Assembly (NCBI RefSeq): GCF_900095695.1
Contig: NZ_FMIQ01000073.1
Location: forward strand, 1-64,000
Length of the DNA: 64,000 bases
Source: Hafnia alvei
GTDB lineage: Bacteria > Pseudomonadota > Gammaproteobacteria > Enterobacterales > Enterobacteriaceae
Direction: 5' to 3'
Positions within the stretch are counted from its first letter, which is position 1. Every line of letters starts with the position of its first letter. Shown in pieces: positions 41,449-52,100 of the stretch. The position numbers and the translations under genes were made by a program. Under the pieces are notes generated by a model, which saw nothing but the letters and a program-made list of their open reading frames with translations, was not told the origin of the DNA and did not search any database.

Positions 41449-41525
41449 TTCTTGTTCTCCTGTTTTTCGCGCCCGCTGGCCGGGGCTACTGGATGTTTAA
41501 AATGTAATCAACCCGATCGCTGGGC

Positions 41526-41550
41526 AAAAAAAAGCCCCTCATTGAGGGGC
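41526..41550 (-). terminator. pyrBI attenuator terminator
   Basis: Minus strand GCCCCTC/GAGGGGC stem with a short loop and eight T residues. It overlaps the end of pyrL and lies about 78 bp before pyrB. High UTP should uncouple polymerase from the ribosome on pyrL and let this hairpin stop transcription. Confidence 0.92.
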
Positions 41551-41664
41551 GATTAACGATCGTTTTAGCAACGGAAGAAAAAAACGGTGGCAGCCGCCTT
41601 GTTCAGGCAGGGCGTCTAGTCGACAAGCGACCCAAACAGCACTGATAGCCACAACGTTTTTCAT
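41539..41664 (-). CDS. pyrL: pyrBI operon leader peptide PyrL
   Basis: 41 codons starting ATG at 41662-41664 behind CGGGAG, peptide MKNVVAISAVWVACRLDALP and then EQGGCHRFFLPLLKRSLIAP. The message has a U-rich stretch at the HRFF codons (about 41575-41583) where polymerase would pause at low UTP, and the stop lies inside the attenuator hairpin, so a closely following ribosome would block it. This is the classic pyrBI layout. The N-terminal half does not look like E. coli PyrL, but position and design do. Confidence 0.85.
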   Translation of the reverse strand: MKNVVAISAVWVACRLDALPEQGGCHRFFLPLLKRSLIAPQ

Positions 41665-41792
41665 GCAGTCTCCCGGCAAATTGTCGGGCATTATACTCAC
41701 CCGCAGCGATGCTGCAAGCGCTAAATCACGATTTTTATGATCCTACGCAAACGATTTCTTTTCCTAAGCCCTATTCACCGCATGCTTAGGAT

Positions 41793-43757
41793 TTAATCAA
41801 TTAGCGCATGCTGGTATTTCTCCAACATGGTCGATAGCCGTTTGACCGGGATCGTAACTGTGTACGGTGCCTGATAGTGAACTAAGCGTTCCTGATACTG
41901 ATTCAGTTCGTCTAACAAGCGGAAAAAGTATCCTCTTCGCTTGCTATCGCCACCGGCTGAAATGACCTTATTGGCGGTGGCTCGTATCTGTTTATGGAAG
42001 TCTGACAGCTCTTGGTTGACCGGAATCTGCGCATTGCGTAAACGCTGGTGGGCGATGATTAACGTCAGCGCCAAACGGTATTTAGCGATGTCATTCGGGA
42101 ACAGATTCAACAGCTGAAAGAGCTGTTGATACAGCGCCGGTAAATGGTTTTCATTGCGCCTAGCCTGATTGGTGGTTAACGCGGATACCGCGCTGTACAC
42201 AAAGCCATTGAGTAATGCGCGCCCTGTCCGAGCTTTAGAACGGTCGCGGATCAAGAACAGCACAATCATCGCCACAAAGCAGCCGATGATCTGGCCAATC
42301 GCGTTGTCCAAAAAGCTGCTGACCGGAAACGTCATCGGGTTGCTTAACACCATAATGTTAATCGTCGAAGCCAAGGTCCCCAGCGATCCCAAACGGCGTT
42401 TTTGCACTTCCAAACCGATAACAAACGCCATCAGCCCCAAACTGATACACAGCAACAGCATGCTTTGCTGCGTGGCGGGAAGGATCAGCATGTAAAACAA
42501 CGCACCGATCGGCAGCGCCATAATCGTGCCTAACAGGAAATCAATCGATGCCATGCGTGGGTTCGGCGTGCGCATCGCCAGCGCGGTCACCACGGCAATC
42601 ATAACCATACAGCCACTGCCGGATGTCCAACCTGTCCACAGCCAGAACAGCGCACCAATGGACGTGGCTGCCCACGTACGTAAACCGTTGATCATCGCGT
42701 GATGACGCTCTGCGGAGGCGGGTTTCACCACATACTCGCCTTCGAGAATATTTTCTTCAACCGAACTAATACTGCTGTTGGTATGCACCCCTTTCGCCAA
42801 TAACAGGTAGCGCGTAGCGGCGCCAATCCAGCTGCTGATGGTTAGCGGCACCGAGTCCGTGGGCTGCATCGATAATAGCTGACGCAGCTGTTTCATTCGC
42901 TTGTGAACATCACCGATAGTTTCTACCGGCTCAAGGATCAGAACCTGCATTTCACTGGGAATACGTTCTGGCGCATTTGAGCTGATAAAGAAGGTTTCAC
43001 AGGCCTGCGTGATCAGCGTTAAAGAAACGGTGTTCAACGCCTTCAGGCGGCGGTTTACGCGTACCCAACGGGTGGATTCCAACATCAGATTGCTGCGCAT
43101 CCCATTGAGCGCATTGGTGCCTTTTACTAAATCGTTCCACGATTTATCCAGCACTTCTCGCTCGTCAGGGCGAACGCACATTTGCAGTAGCCGGAATTGA
43201 TCGACGATCAGCGAACTCACCACGCGGTCAATATCACTTTTAATTGAGCGTGGCGAAAAGATAATGTCGGCCAGTACCGCACACACGATACCTAATACGA
43301 TTTCACTACAGCGCTCAACCGCATACAGCGGGCTCAACAAGGGTTCGGTTGCCGTTGTCACCACGATAATAAGCGCGGTATAGCCTGCTAAGCCAAAGGC
43401 ATAAGAGTTCTCCACGCGCACCAGCGAAGAGATCCAGGTACAAAAGCCTGCCCATGCGCAGCACAGGAGCATCATCACCAGCGGCGCACGGATGAACAGC
43501 ATCATGATCAGCAAACCGCCAATCGAGCCAATAAATGTTCCGATAATACGTAGCCAACCACGGTGGCGAATGGCCCCAGAGAAAGGCTCGCCCCCAGCGG
43601 CAAACGCCGGACCTGCGGCTACAATAGCCGCGGTTAAAACCGACCAGCGCGGAGTTTCAAGTTGCAAATGAAAGCCAAGAAACAGCGCCAGCACGATAGC
43701 AAATGCTAACTTACAGGCAAAACGTAAGCGCAAAAACATGCCACCATTATTCATCAT
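41793..43757 (-). CDS. aaeB: p-hydroxybenzoic acid efflux pump subunit AaeB
   Basis: 654 residues of the FUSC/PET family. Two blocks of membrane helices (about 10-170 and 350-510), each followed by a cytoplasmic helical region. Signature segments include [22 protein letters not shown] and [21 protein letters not shown]. With AaeA it exports aromatic carboxylic acids. Last gene of aaeXAB, 93 bp past aaeA. Confidence 0.95.
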   Translation of the reverse strand: MMNNGGMFLRLRFACKLAFAIVLALFLGFHLQLETPRWSVLTAAIVAAGPAFAAGGEPFSGAIRHRGWLRIIGTFIGSIGGLLIMMLFIRAPLVMMLLCCAWAGFCTWISSLVRVENSYAFGLAGYTALIIVVTTATEPLLSPLYAVERCSEIVLGIVCAVLADIIFSPRSIKSDIDRVVSSLIVDQFRLLQMCVRPDEREVLDKSWNDLVKGTNALNGMRSNLMLESTRWVRVNRRLKALNTVSLTLITQACETFFISSNAPERIPSEMQVLILEPVETIGDVHKRMKQLRQLLSMQPTDSVPLTISSWIGAATRYLLLAKGVHTNSSISSVEENILEGEYVVKPASAERHHAMINGLRTWAATSIGALFWLWTGWTSGSGCMVMIAVVTALAMRTPNPRMASIDFLLGTIMALPIGALFYMLILPATQQSMLLLCISLGLMAFVIGLEVQKRRLGSLGTLASTINIMVLSNPMTFPVSSFLDNAIGQIIGCFVAMIVLFLIRDRSKARTGRALLNGFVYSAVSALTTNQARRNENHLPALYQQLFQLLNLFPNDIAKYRLALTLIIAHQRLRNAQIPVNQELSDFHKQIRATANKVISAGGDSKRRGYFFRLLDELNQYQERLVHYQAPYTVTIPVKRLSTMLEKYQHALID

Positions 43758-43850
43758 TGCCTCTGTCTGCGCTAAAAAGTGATAGGAATTTGCACGTTAA
43801 CGTGCGTGCAAACCCCAAGTGAAAGTCAGTGAAAATATCGTTGAAAGGGC

Positions 43851-44786
43851 TTAACCAAATTCACGCAGACGATGTAGCAACTGCACAATCGGCGATGACG
43901 ATTTACGCTCAACGTCTTGCTGGTTGCTCACCACCACGGTGGCGGTTGTCCCAGCCGGATAAGGCGTCTCTTGCTCTTTGTTATCAAGCAGGATTTTTAC
44001 CGGAACGCGCTGTGCCAAACGAACCCATTCAAGGTTAGAGTCAACGGTCGCCAAGCCTTTGCTATCCGCCGTAGAGCTTTTGTTGTTCACCCCTGCGGAT
44101 ACGCTATCTACGGTGCCATACAGAATACGGTTACTGCCCAGCGGCGTAATCTCCACGCGATCGCCGCGCTGGATGCCGTCGAGTTTGGTTTCTTCCATGT
44201 AGGCCAGAATGTAGAAGGTGCCTTTTTTCACCAGCGCGACCGCCGTAGCGCCACGGTTAATAAATTCTCCCTGATGCACGTTGAGGTTGGTTACCCAGCC
44301 ATCGGCCGGAGCACGCACCACGGTACGTTCTAGATCCAGTTTTGCCAGATCGCGCGTCGACTGCGCTTTTGCCAGCTGCTGACGCACCGTTGCCAGTACG
44401 TTGCTTGACTGATCAATCTCTTCTTGGGACATCGCCTGAACGCCTAAACGGACACGACGCCCAGCCTCTTTCGCTTTTTCACTGACCAGAGTTTGGTAGT
44501 AGCGCACATCGGCCTCAGCCTGATTTAGCGCTTCTTGATAACGCGGCTGATCGATAACAAACAGAATCTGCCCTTTCTTCACCAGTTGGTTATCGCGAAT
44601 AGGAACGTCCGATAGCAGGCCGCTGACGTCTGGCGCAATGGCAACCACGTCGGCGGTAAATTTGGCATCACGCGTCCAGGGGGATTCGGTATAAAAAGCC
44701 CATGCTTTAAACACGGCAATTGCCGCGACTATCACGATGATCACGGTGATAGCGATGCGGGTCATTTTTATCATAATTTGATTCAC
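43851..44786 (-). CDS. aaeA: p-hydroxybenzoic acid efflux pump subunit AaeA
   Basis: 311 residues, membrane fusion protein. One N-terminal membrane anchor (about 8-27), then the lipoyl/hairpin arrangement: [20 protein letters not shown], a helical hairpin, and [18 protein letters not shown]. The GTG at 44784-44786 is chosen because GAGGT lies 7 bp before it. A TTG start five codons upstream would overlap aaeX, and an ATG downstream (44774) lacks a ribosome site. It links AaeB to an outer membrane channel. Confidence 0.92.
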   Translation of the reverse strand: MNQIMIKMTRIAITVIIVIVAAIAVFKAWAFYTESPWTRDAKFTADVVAIAPDVSGLLSDVPIRDNQLVKKGQILFVIDQPRYQEALNQAEADVRYYQTLVSEKAKEAGRRVRLGVQAMSQEEIDQSSNVLATVRQQLAKAQSTRDLAKLDLERTVVRAPADGWVTNLNVHQGEFINRGATAVALVKKGTFYILAYMEETKLDGIQRGDRVEITPLGSNRILYGTVDSVSAGVNNKSSTADSKGLATVDSNLEWVRLAQRVPVKILLDNKEQETPYPAGTTATVVVSNQQDVERKSSSPIVQLLHRLREFG

Positions 44787-44793
44787 AGTGACC

Positions 44794-44997
44794 TCAGACA
44801 AATAAGCAGGTAATCAAGTAGAACAAACAGCAGTACAACGCGGTATTAAACAACGCCGGATGCCAAACAAAATCGTAGATCCCCGTCGGCTGTAATACCC
44901 GCCGGAACAGTAAAAACAGCAGCAAAGCCACCAGCAGTTCAAAAAACACCGGTGGAAAGGACAGGCCAAAAACGACCATTACCGGTAGCAGCCCCAT
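44794..44997 (-). CDS. aaeX: Small membrane protein AaeX
   Basis: 67 residues, two hydrophobic segments (about 3-30 and 48-66), with the conserved [13 protein letters not shown] and [20 protein letters not shown] of DUF1656. First gene of the operon; its function is unknown. The ATG at 44995-44997 follows GGAGAG; an ATG four codons upstream has that ribosome site inside the frame. It lies 7 bp before aaeA. Confidence 0.93.
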   Translation of the reverse strand: MGLLPVMVVFGLSFPPVFFELLVALLLFLLFRRVLQPTGIYDFVWHPALFNTALYCCLFYLITCLFV

Positions 44998-45412
44998 AAT
45001 TCTCTCCACTCAAATAATATTTAGCCTAGCTCGACGCGGCGTTCTTCGTTGGCTGCATAGCGCCACGAACGATAACTTTTGCCTTACGCGATCCACTAAC
45101 CGCCCTCACCCTAAAATGCTGGCTGATGGCGTTTAACTCAGAAGAAGGATGTCTGTCAGAGGATGTGAGCTACAGGATCTGATGGCAGAAGGACATTTCG
45201 TCGTTTCGATACACAGAGGATTATTTCCGCATCGTCAATGACAATATCTTAGCGCAATAATAATCACCATGTATAGAATATGTGAGCTAAATCACTTTTT
45301 ATTTAAAATAAACAATCAGTCGTTTTTTTAAGCTATCATCGTTACCTCAAAGGCTGATTGTATGGCGGTTTCTCCCATCCAGCCTCACTTCCCTATTAAG
45401 GTAGATTGAACA
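44998..45412. promoter_or_regulatory. Divergent aaeX/aaeR regulatory region
   Basis: 415 bp without a gene. It holds a strong CRP-like site (45281-45296, listed separately) and an AT-rich block around 45297-45340. AaeR-binding sites are expected here (LysR regulators usually bind T-N11-A motifs) but I could not pick one with confidence. Confidence 0.55.
45281..45296. promoter_or_regulatory. CRP-like site between aaeX and aaeR
   Basis: TGTGAGCTAAATCACT matches TGTGA-N6-TCACA with one mismatch, with flanking A- and T-rich DNA. The distance to aaeR (117 bp) fits activation of aaeR or repression of aaeX. Confidence 0.6.
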
Positions 45413-46333
45413 ATGGAACGACTTAAGCGAATGGCCGTATTTGCCAAAGTAGTTGAATGCGGCTCCTTTACCAGCGCAGGACGCCAGCTTGAGATGAGCG
45501 TTTCGTCCATAAGCCAAACTATTTCCAAGCTGGAAAATGAGCTGAATATTAAGCTGCTCAACCGCAGTACGCGCAGCATTGGTTTAACCGAGGCGGGGAA
45601 AATTTATTATCAGGGCTGTCGGAAAATGCTGCTTGAAGCGCAGGAAGTCCACGAACAGATTTACGCCTTCAACAATACGCCAACGGGCACCTTACGTATC
45701 GGTAGTTCATCCACCATGGCACAAAATGTCTTGGCGCCGATGACGGCACGCATGCTGCGCGAGTATCCGGGATTATCGATTGATTTAGTCACCGGCGTTC
45801 CTGCGCCAGACCTTATCGCTGACGGACTCGATCTGGTGGTACGGGTGGGTGCATTACAAGACTCCAGCCTTTTTTCTAAGCGCTTAGGTTCCATGCCAAT
45901 GGTGGTATGCGCGGCGAAAAGCTATCTCCAGCAGCACGGCACACCAGAGAAACCCGCCGATATCACCAGCTTTAGCTGGCTAACCTATAGCGTTCGCCCC
46001 GACAGTGAATTTGAGCTGATAGCACCAGAAGGGCAAACCCTGCGCCTCTCGCCTCAGGGCCGCTTCGTTACCAATGACTCACAAACGCTCATCCGCTGGC
46101 TCAGCGAAGGCGTGGGCATTGCCTACGTGCCGCTGATGTGGGTCATCGAAGAGATAAAACGCGGTGAAGTTGAAATTCTCTTCAGCCGTTATCAATCCGA
46201 TCCAAGACCGGTTTACGCCTTACATACCCAAAAAGATAAGCTTCCGCTCAAGGTGCAGGTTTGTATTAACTACCTCAGTGAATATTTCACTAAGGTTGGG
46301 GAGATTTATCAGGATTATCGGCAGGAGGAGTGA
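45413..46333 (+). CDS. aaeR: LysR-type regulator AaeR
   Basis: 306 residues. N-terminal winged helix (MERLKRMAVFAKVVECGSFT, SVSSISQTISKLENELNIKLL, RSTRSIGLTEAGKIYY) and a C-terminal periplasmic-binding-like effector domain (about 90-300). Divergent from aaeXAB, its E. coli target, which it activates in response to aromatic acids. The call follows from this neighbourhood. No clear terminator before the repeat element. Confidence 0.92.
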   Translation: MERLKRMAVFAKVVECGSFTSAGRQLEMSVSSISQTISKLENELNIKLLNRSTRSIGLTEAGKIYYQGCRKMLLEAQEVHEQIYAFNNTPTGTLRIGSSSTMAQNVLAPMTARMLREYPGLSIDLVTGVPAPDLIADGLDLVVRVGALQDSSLFSKRLGSMPMVVCAAKSYLQQHGTPEKPADITSFSWLTYSVRPDSEFELIAPEGQTLRLSPQGRFVTNDSQTLIRWLSEGVGIAYVPLMWVIEEIKRGEVEILFSRYQSDPRPVYALHTQKDKLPLKVQVCINYLSEYFTKVGEIYQDYRQEE

Positions 46334-46367
46334 GCTAGCTTTTCGTTTGGGGCTCACTATACAAACT

Positions 46368-46826
46368 CCGTGTAATATTTCGTCCGCCTGTTTAAAAAGC
46401 ATTTCCATGAAAACTAAATAGAAGGCGTCCGATGAGAGCCCCATTGCGCGGGGGCTCTTAACTCGCGCGCTTCTATCCGAGATGCCATTTCCGCTCCGGT
46501 TTGGTATCGCCCGTCCTGGGCGCCCCAAACTCCAGCATGACATCCATGTCATGCTGGCTCGTCCAACCAAAACCTAAACAATGAAAAGACAAATACGGAC
46601 AGCGCTTTTGTTTTATTGAATGGCATGCATTTTAGAGTCACCAGCAGGGATGCTGGTGACAGGTTGAGGGCGCACAGGATGTGCGCTCCGAGACCGGTCG
46701 GTCAAATAACTCGGTAAAAAGCGCGAGAGTCGAGAGGTTGCGCGCTAGCAACCTTTCGTCGGACGCCTACGCCAGTAACAGCATAGAAAAACCAGAAACT
46801 GACTGGCGGACGAAACCCTTCACCGT
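46368..46826. repeat. Intergenic repeat, copy 2: two diverging half-units with GGA-loop hairpins
   Basis: About 459 bp with no gene. Left half-unit (minus strand): hairpin 46532-46557 (12-bp stem, ACATGGATGT centre), hairpin 46508-46522 (CGCCC-AGGAC-GGGCG), hairpin 46434-46459, box TCATCGGACGCCT (46423-46435), box TTTCGTCCGCC (46378-46388). Right half-unit (plus): hairpin 46637-46660 (GTCACCAGCA-GGGA-TGCTGGTGAC), hairpin 46666-46688 (GCGCACA-GGA-TGTGCGC), hairpin about 46732-46757, box TCGTCGGACGCCT (46756-46768), box GGCGGACGAAACCCTTCACC (46805-46824). The hairpin stems differ from copy 1 but the loops and order are kept. It separates the convergent aaeR and tldD genes. Confidence 0.85.
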
Positions 46827-46861
46827 TCAAGTATAGAAATACCGAAATGTAAGGCGACAGC

Positions 46862-48307
46862 TTACGCCGTTCCCCCTACCGTCATTGAATCCAGCTTCAA
46901 CGTTGGCTGACCAACGCCAACCGGCACGCTCTGCCCTTCTTTGCCGCATACGCCAACGCCTTTATCCAGCGCCAGATCGTTACCAACCATAGAAATTTGC
47001 TGCATAGCTTCAATGCCAGAACCAATCAGCGTTGCGCCTTTCACCGGTTTGGTAATTTTGCCATTCTCAATCAAATAAGCTTCTGACGTAGAGAAGACAA
47101 ATTTACCCGACGTAATATCGACCTGACCACCAGCAAAATTCGGCGCATACAGGCCATATTCCACGCTGGCGATAATATCCTGCGGCGAAGATTTGCCTGC
47201 CAGCATATAGGTGTTAGTCATACGTGGCATTGGCAGATGCGCATAGGATTCACGGCGACCGTTACCGGTTGGCGCAAGCCCCATCAGGCGCGCATTCATT
47301 TTATCCTGCATAAAGCCTTTCAGAATGCCTTTTTCGATCAGTACGTTGTATTGACCTGGAACGCCTTCATCGTCGATTGCCAGAGAGCCACGACGCCCGC
47401 TGATTGTGCCATCATCAACAACGGTACACAGTTCAGAAGCCACCAACTGCCCCATCTGTCCACTGAACACCGACGTACCACGACGATTAAAATCACCTTC
47501 TAAGCCATGACCAACCGCTTCATGCAACAGCACGCCCGGCCAGCCTGCGCCAAGCACGACCGGCATTGAACCGGCTGGAGCCGCCACTGCAGACAGATTT
47601 ACCAGCGCCATGCGTACCGCTTCTTTGGCAAAAGCATCAGCACGCACATCGCCATCGACGAGCTCGAGGAAGTATTCGTAACCAGAACGACCACCGCCGC
47701 CGCTCGAACCACGTTCACGGCGACCATCCTCTTCTACCAGCACGCTGACAGAAAGACGAACCAGTGGGCGAACATCTGCTGCCAAGGTGCCATCGGTTGC
47801 TGCGACCAGAATTAACTCATACACACCAGTAATGCTGGCAGAAACTTCCTGCACTCGGGGATCTTCCGCACGCGCAGCGTTATCAACGCGATGCAGCAGA
47901 GCAATTTTCTCTTCACGCGGCAGGCTTTGCAGCGGATCAATGGCGGGGTACAGCAAGCTATAAGGCACATTGCCCAAGGTATGAACTTTGCCATTGCCCT
48001 GTTCACGTACGATGCTACGGGCCGCCTGTGCGCTTTGATTCAGCGCATTTAAGGTAATCTGATCGGCATAGGCAAAACCGGTCTTCTCACCGCTAATAGC
48101 GCGTACGCCAACGCCTTGATCGATATTGTAAGAACCGTCTTTAATGATACGGTCTTCAATCACCCATGATTCATGGTAGCTGGACTGAAAATAGAGATCG
48201 GCGTAGTCAAGCTGACGTTCAGCCAGTGTACCCAATACTGAAAACAGATCTTGATGACTCAGGTTGTTAGCAGCCAATAGCTGCTCACTAACGAACGTCA
48301 GACTCAT
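46862..48307 (-). CDS. tldD: Metalloprotease TldD
   Basis: 481 residues of peptidase family U62/M103. The zinc site [11 protein letters not shown] (HExxxH, about 263-268) is intact. It works with TldE/PmbA as a heterodimer that degrades unfolded peptides and, in E. coli, processes microcin B17 and CcdA. tldE is not in this window. It lies 6 bp downstream of the nitrilase-family gene, in the yhdP operon. Confidence 0.97.
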   Translation of the reverse strand: MSLTFVSEQLLAANNLSHQDLFSVLGTLAERQLDYADLYFQSSYHESWVIEDRIIKDGSYNIDQGVGVRAISGEKTGFAYADQITLNALNQSAQAARSIVREQGNGKVHTLGNVPYSLLYPAIDPLQSLPREEKIALLHRVDNAARAEDPRVQEVSASITGVYELILVAATDGTLAADVRPLVRLSVSVLVEEDGRRERGSSGGGGRSGYEYFLELVDGDVRADAFAKEAVRMALVNLSAVAAPAGSMPVVLGAGWPGVLLHEAVGHGLEGDFNRRGTSVFSGQMGQLVASELCTVVDDGTISGRRGSLAIDDEGVPGQYNVLIEKGILKGFMQDKMNARLMGLAPTGNGRRESYAHLPMPRMTNTYMLAGKSSPQDIIASVEYGLYAPNFAGGQVDITSGKFVFSTSEAYLIENGKITKPVKGATLIGSGIEAMQQISMVGNDLALDKGVGVCGKEGQSVPVGVGQPTLKLDSMTVGGTA

Positions 48308-48313
48308 AGCGTT

Positions 48314-49162
48314 TTACTCTTCTTGATCCAAAGGATTAACCAGCGTCGGCTGGAATCTGTTGTGTTGCGCGACCGGCATCTGGGTGCGGATATTCTCAAG
48401 TGAGTTAGTATTCACTTTAACTTTAATCGGCATCACCAAATCGGCATTCTGTTCAATAATATTGCCCCAACCATCTACCGCCATGGTATGTCCCCACGTG
48501 CGGCGCGTTGCGCCATGACGGCCAACCTGTGCCGGAGCCAAAATATAGCATTGGGTTTCAATCGCGCGAGCACGCAGCAAAATTTCCCAATGGGATTCCC
48601 CAGTTACGCGGGTAAACGCCGCAGGAACGGAAATAATTTCGGCACCTTTATCGCGCAGCGCTTGGAATAAACCAGGGAAACGCAGATCGTAGCAGATAGT
48701 CATACCCAATTTTCCCACTGGGGTATCGACCACGGTCAGGTGCTCACCGTGCTGATAGGTATCCGATTCACGGTAGTGTCCGTGCGTATCTTTAATATCC
48801 ACGTCAAACATATGCAGCTTATCGTAACGCGCTTTCAGCTCGCCTTGATCGTCAAATAACAGGCTGCTGGCGGTAATTTGCTTGCTGTCTTCACGGCTAA
48901 TCAATGGCATTGAGCCAATCAGGATCCACACGCCGTAGCGGCGCGCCATATCGCGGATAGCGTCCTGCAACGGGCCTTTGCCTTCTTGCTCGGCCTGCGC
49001 GTGATAGGCTTTCGAATCAGCAAACAACAGTGCATTTTCTGGCGTCATCACCAGTTTGATGTTGTGGTTCAGCTGTTTGATTTGCTGTTCTATTTGCGCC
49101 AGATTCGAACGGGTGTTATCTCCGCTGCACAGTTGCAATAAAGCAATATTTGCATTCCTCAT
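48314..49162 (-). CDS. Carbon-nitrogen hydrolase, deaminated-glutathione amidase (Nit) type
   Basis: 282 residues of the nitrilase superfamily. The Glu-Lys-Cys triad is visible: TPENALL (Glu about 42), YDKLHMFDVD (Lys about 115), MTICYDLRFPG (Cys about 157). The LHMFDVD segment is typical of Nit1/NitA enzymes, which hydrolyse deaminated glutathione. Substrate remains inferred. It is wedged between yhdP (4-bp gap) and tldD (6-bp gap), so it is co-transcribed. In E. coli tldD follows yhdP directly, so this gene is an insertion in, or was lost from, that junction. Confidence 0.85.
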   Translation of the reverse strand: MRNANIALLQLCSGDNTRSNLAQIEQQIKQLNHNIKLVMTPENALLFADSKAYHAQAEQEGKGPLQDAIRDMARRYGVWILIGSMPLISREDSKQITASSLLFDDQGELKARYDKLHMFDVDIKDTHGHYRESDTYQHGEHLTVVDTPVGKLGMTICYDLRFPGLFQALRDKGAEIISVPAAFTRVTGESHWEILLRARAIETQCYILAPAQVGRHGATRRTWGHTMAVDGWGNIIEQNADLVMPIKVKVNTNSLENIRTQMPVAQHNRFQPTLVNPLDQEE

Positions 49163-49166
49163 CGTG

Positions 49167-52100
49167 CTATTTCTCCTTTGGCTGGCGTAAAACTTCGTTA
49201 ATGGTTGGGTGATCCAAACTGCCTGTAATGTTGTAGCGTATCAGCGATATTTTATTCCACAACGGCGCCAATACTCTTGATGCAGCAAACACGGCGGCCC
49301 CAACGACAGGGTTAATGGCAAATGCCGTTGCAACGCCGACGGTGGCAGAAATCTCTGGCGCAATAACCGCCTGCATGTCGATTCGGCGAGTCACAAAATT
49401 CACGGTGCCGTCCATCGCAATATCAGCGGCTAAGCCGTCTACCAGTAAATCATTGGTGGATAGAATACCATCCTTAAACTTACCATTGCCGCGAATACTG
49501 TCATAGTAGAACCCTTGACCGAAAGTATCGCTAAAATCGAGCTTTAGTTTACGCAGCAAGGCGTCGAAACTCACCAACCGCAGCAGCTGTCCAGCACGAC
49601 CACCGCCCGCATTATCAATTTCACCTTTCCCCAGCTTACTGCTTAGCGTGCCATTAAGCGAGTTCACCTGTGGCCGCCACGGTTCACCTATCCAGTTCAA
49701 ATCAAGATGAACATCAAACGGCGAGTTTTTCAGCGGCGAGCTAAAGCCAAAATAGTCACTGCTGGTGGTAATGTTGGCACCTTTAACCCGCACTTTCAGC
49801 CAAGTATGATCCTTGCTGTTGCTTTGGTTCCACATTCCGCTGAGCGTAACTTTGGTATTTCCAGTATCAACTAAACCATTTTTCAACATCAGCTGATCGC
49901 CGTTCGGCGTTAAATCCGCATTAACCTGACGTAGGCGCTGTCCCATCATCCAGCAGTCTTGGCAACGCAGAATCATGCTTGGCCACTGACTAAAAGAGAC
50001 TCGTTCAACGGCCGGCGGCGTTGCTGGCGCATCGCTGCTAGCTGGAGAGCCAGTGTCCCATTGTGGGTTGTAATATAGATAGGCCACGTTGGCACGTAAC
50101 ACGTTGTTATTATCTAAATCAGCTTCACCGTTAATTTCACGCCCTTTCGCACTGATATGCGTGCCATTAGCCAGCTTTGAAGCCGAAACGGTCAACTGAT
50201 GCCACGCTTGCCCCGCTAAAATTAATTGTGGCGTGGTGAGGTTAACCTGCTGCGGATAGCTGAAGTTTGAAGCTGCGGTTCCTGCCTTCTCACCCAGTGC
50301 AGGAGCCAGCGCCGCGAGCCACTCTTCGCCATCAAGAGCCGGCAGATTCAGCGTTAGTGATTCGCTTTCAGGCAACGCAGGTATTTTACGACTGTCGTCG
50401 CTCCATGCCGCGCGTGCCAGCTTCACACCGTGTTTCTGCAGGATGAATTGGCTATTAAAGTGGTTTTTCGGCCCCAAATTCCCGGTCAGCATGAAACCAT
50501 TTAAATCGCCTTTGGCATTAATCACCAACGGCAATGTCTGACCATTTGGTTTATCTAGCGGTGACGGTAAGTGACTGCTTACATTTTTTAGATCGGCATT
50601 AACTTGAATGTCATACGATGGATGGCCTTTATGCGGCAACTTAATCGCCACTTTTGTATTCCAAGGCGCTGAACCGGCAACGTCTTTCGCTAACGCCGAC
50701 GGCATCCACGGCAGCTTCGCAGGCTGCCAATCAGCGTTCAGCGCAACATCTACGCCAAAGTCCTGCACGCCTTCCGCCGTTGAGAAGGTAAAGTTTACCG
50801 GTTGACCAAACCAAGCGGCATTCATCGGGCTACTGGTTAAGTTGCCATTATCGAAATGCAGCGAGCCATTGAGCTGGGTAAAGGTGCTATCCAGCGGTTT
50901 GATCAGCAAGGAATTATTCTTAAAAGCAACGTCACCGGTGGCTCGGGTTTCTTTACCATCCAACGGGATATCAAGATGTAAGCGCCCACTTACATCGCCA
51001 CCCACTTCTAATTCGTCCAAGGCTGCGCCCACAGAATCAGCTAATGGCGATGTTTTAAAGTATTCATGAACGGCCTTGCCAGAACCTGCCACCTTCGCGT
51101 CAACGAGCAGCTTTTCTTTCTGGTAAACAGGAATTACGGCGGTGATATCCGTTCCATCAACGGCACCTAACTTAGTGTGCGGCGCATTCATCCACAGGCC
51201 ATCGTTGAGAAAATTCAAATCGATAGCGAGATTACTCAGCGGCTCCCAGTTTGGCTGGAAGCGGAAAGTCGCATCACGAAGGGGAACAAAGACTTGGAAC
51301 TGCCCTTCATTATGCTGATAAGGGAAATAATGCGGATTTCCAGCGTAGATCAGCGTGGCATTGTCCACCTTGCCGCCTTCCAATGCACCGGTGAGATAGT
51401 CAACCAAATGCGTGCCCATCAAAGGTTCAGGGAAATAGCGCCACGCCTGTGCCGCGTCATACAGGCGGATCCCCGATAAGATGCTCAGCCACGGCTGACC
51501 TTCTTTAGGGTGCTGGTAATTAAAATCACCGGTCGCCCACAAAGACTTCGCCTGTACGTCAAGATTGTCACCCGACAGCGACCAGCCTTTGTCATTGTTA
51601 ATAAACGTGGCGAAGCCGCTGGCGTGACTCACTTCGAGCGGCGCTCGGAACATATCACCATATGGCAGCAAGCTGTCTTTCAACGTGAATTGCAGGCCCG
51701 CATTCATCGCACTGCCTGATACACTGCCCTTGAAATGATTGACGCCAGGCAGCAATTTCCACGGCTGCCAGCTGACGTCTTGCCATGCCCCGATAAACCG
51801 TGCTCGCTCAGGCTGTTGCAACGGGATATCAACACCCGCGTACTCGATATGGCCCTTAGGGCGAATATCGTCCCAGCGCCCTAAGGCATCAGGCGTAAGA
51901 AACGCCAGAGTAGGCAAAATAGGTCCAATGCGTTCTAACTGTAAATCTGTCGCGCGCAGGCGCAGTTCTTCAGGCTGGTCGGGGCCGATAAAATGGGTAT
52001 TTTCAGGGCGGTACATGGCGCTCAACGAGCCTTTCGGCCATGCAACGCCATCGGTGCTCAAATTAAGCTGCGGGATATCAAACGTCCAACCGCCGGCAAT

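Noticed and set aside
46220-46570. 116-codon minus-strand frame across the aaeR end and repeat
   Set aside because: Part is antisense to aaeR and part is repeat; no ribosome site and no conserved pattern.
24077-46826. CRISPR array as explanation of the repeated hairpins
   Set aside because: Repeats are few, of unequal length and spacing, lie 22 kb apart, and no cas gene is present.
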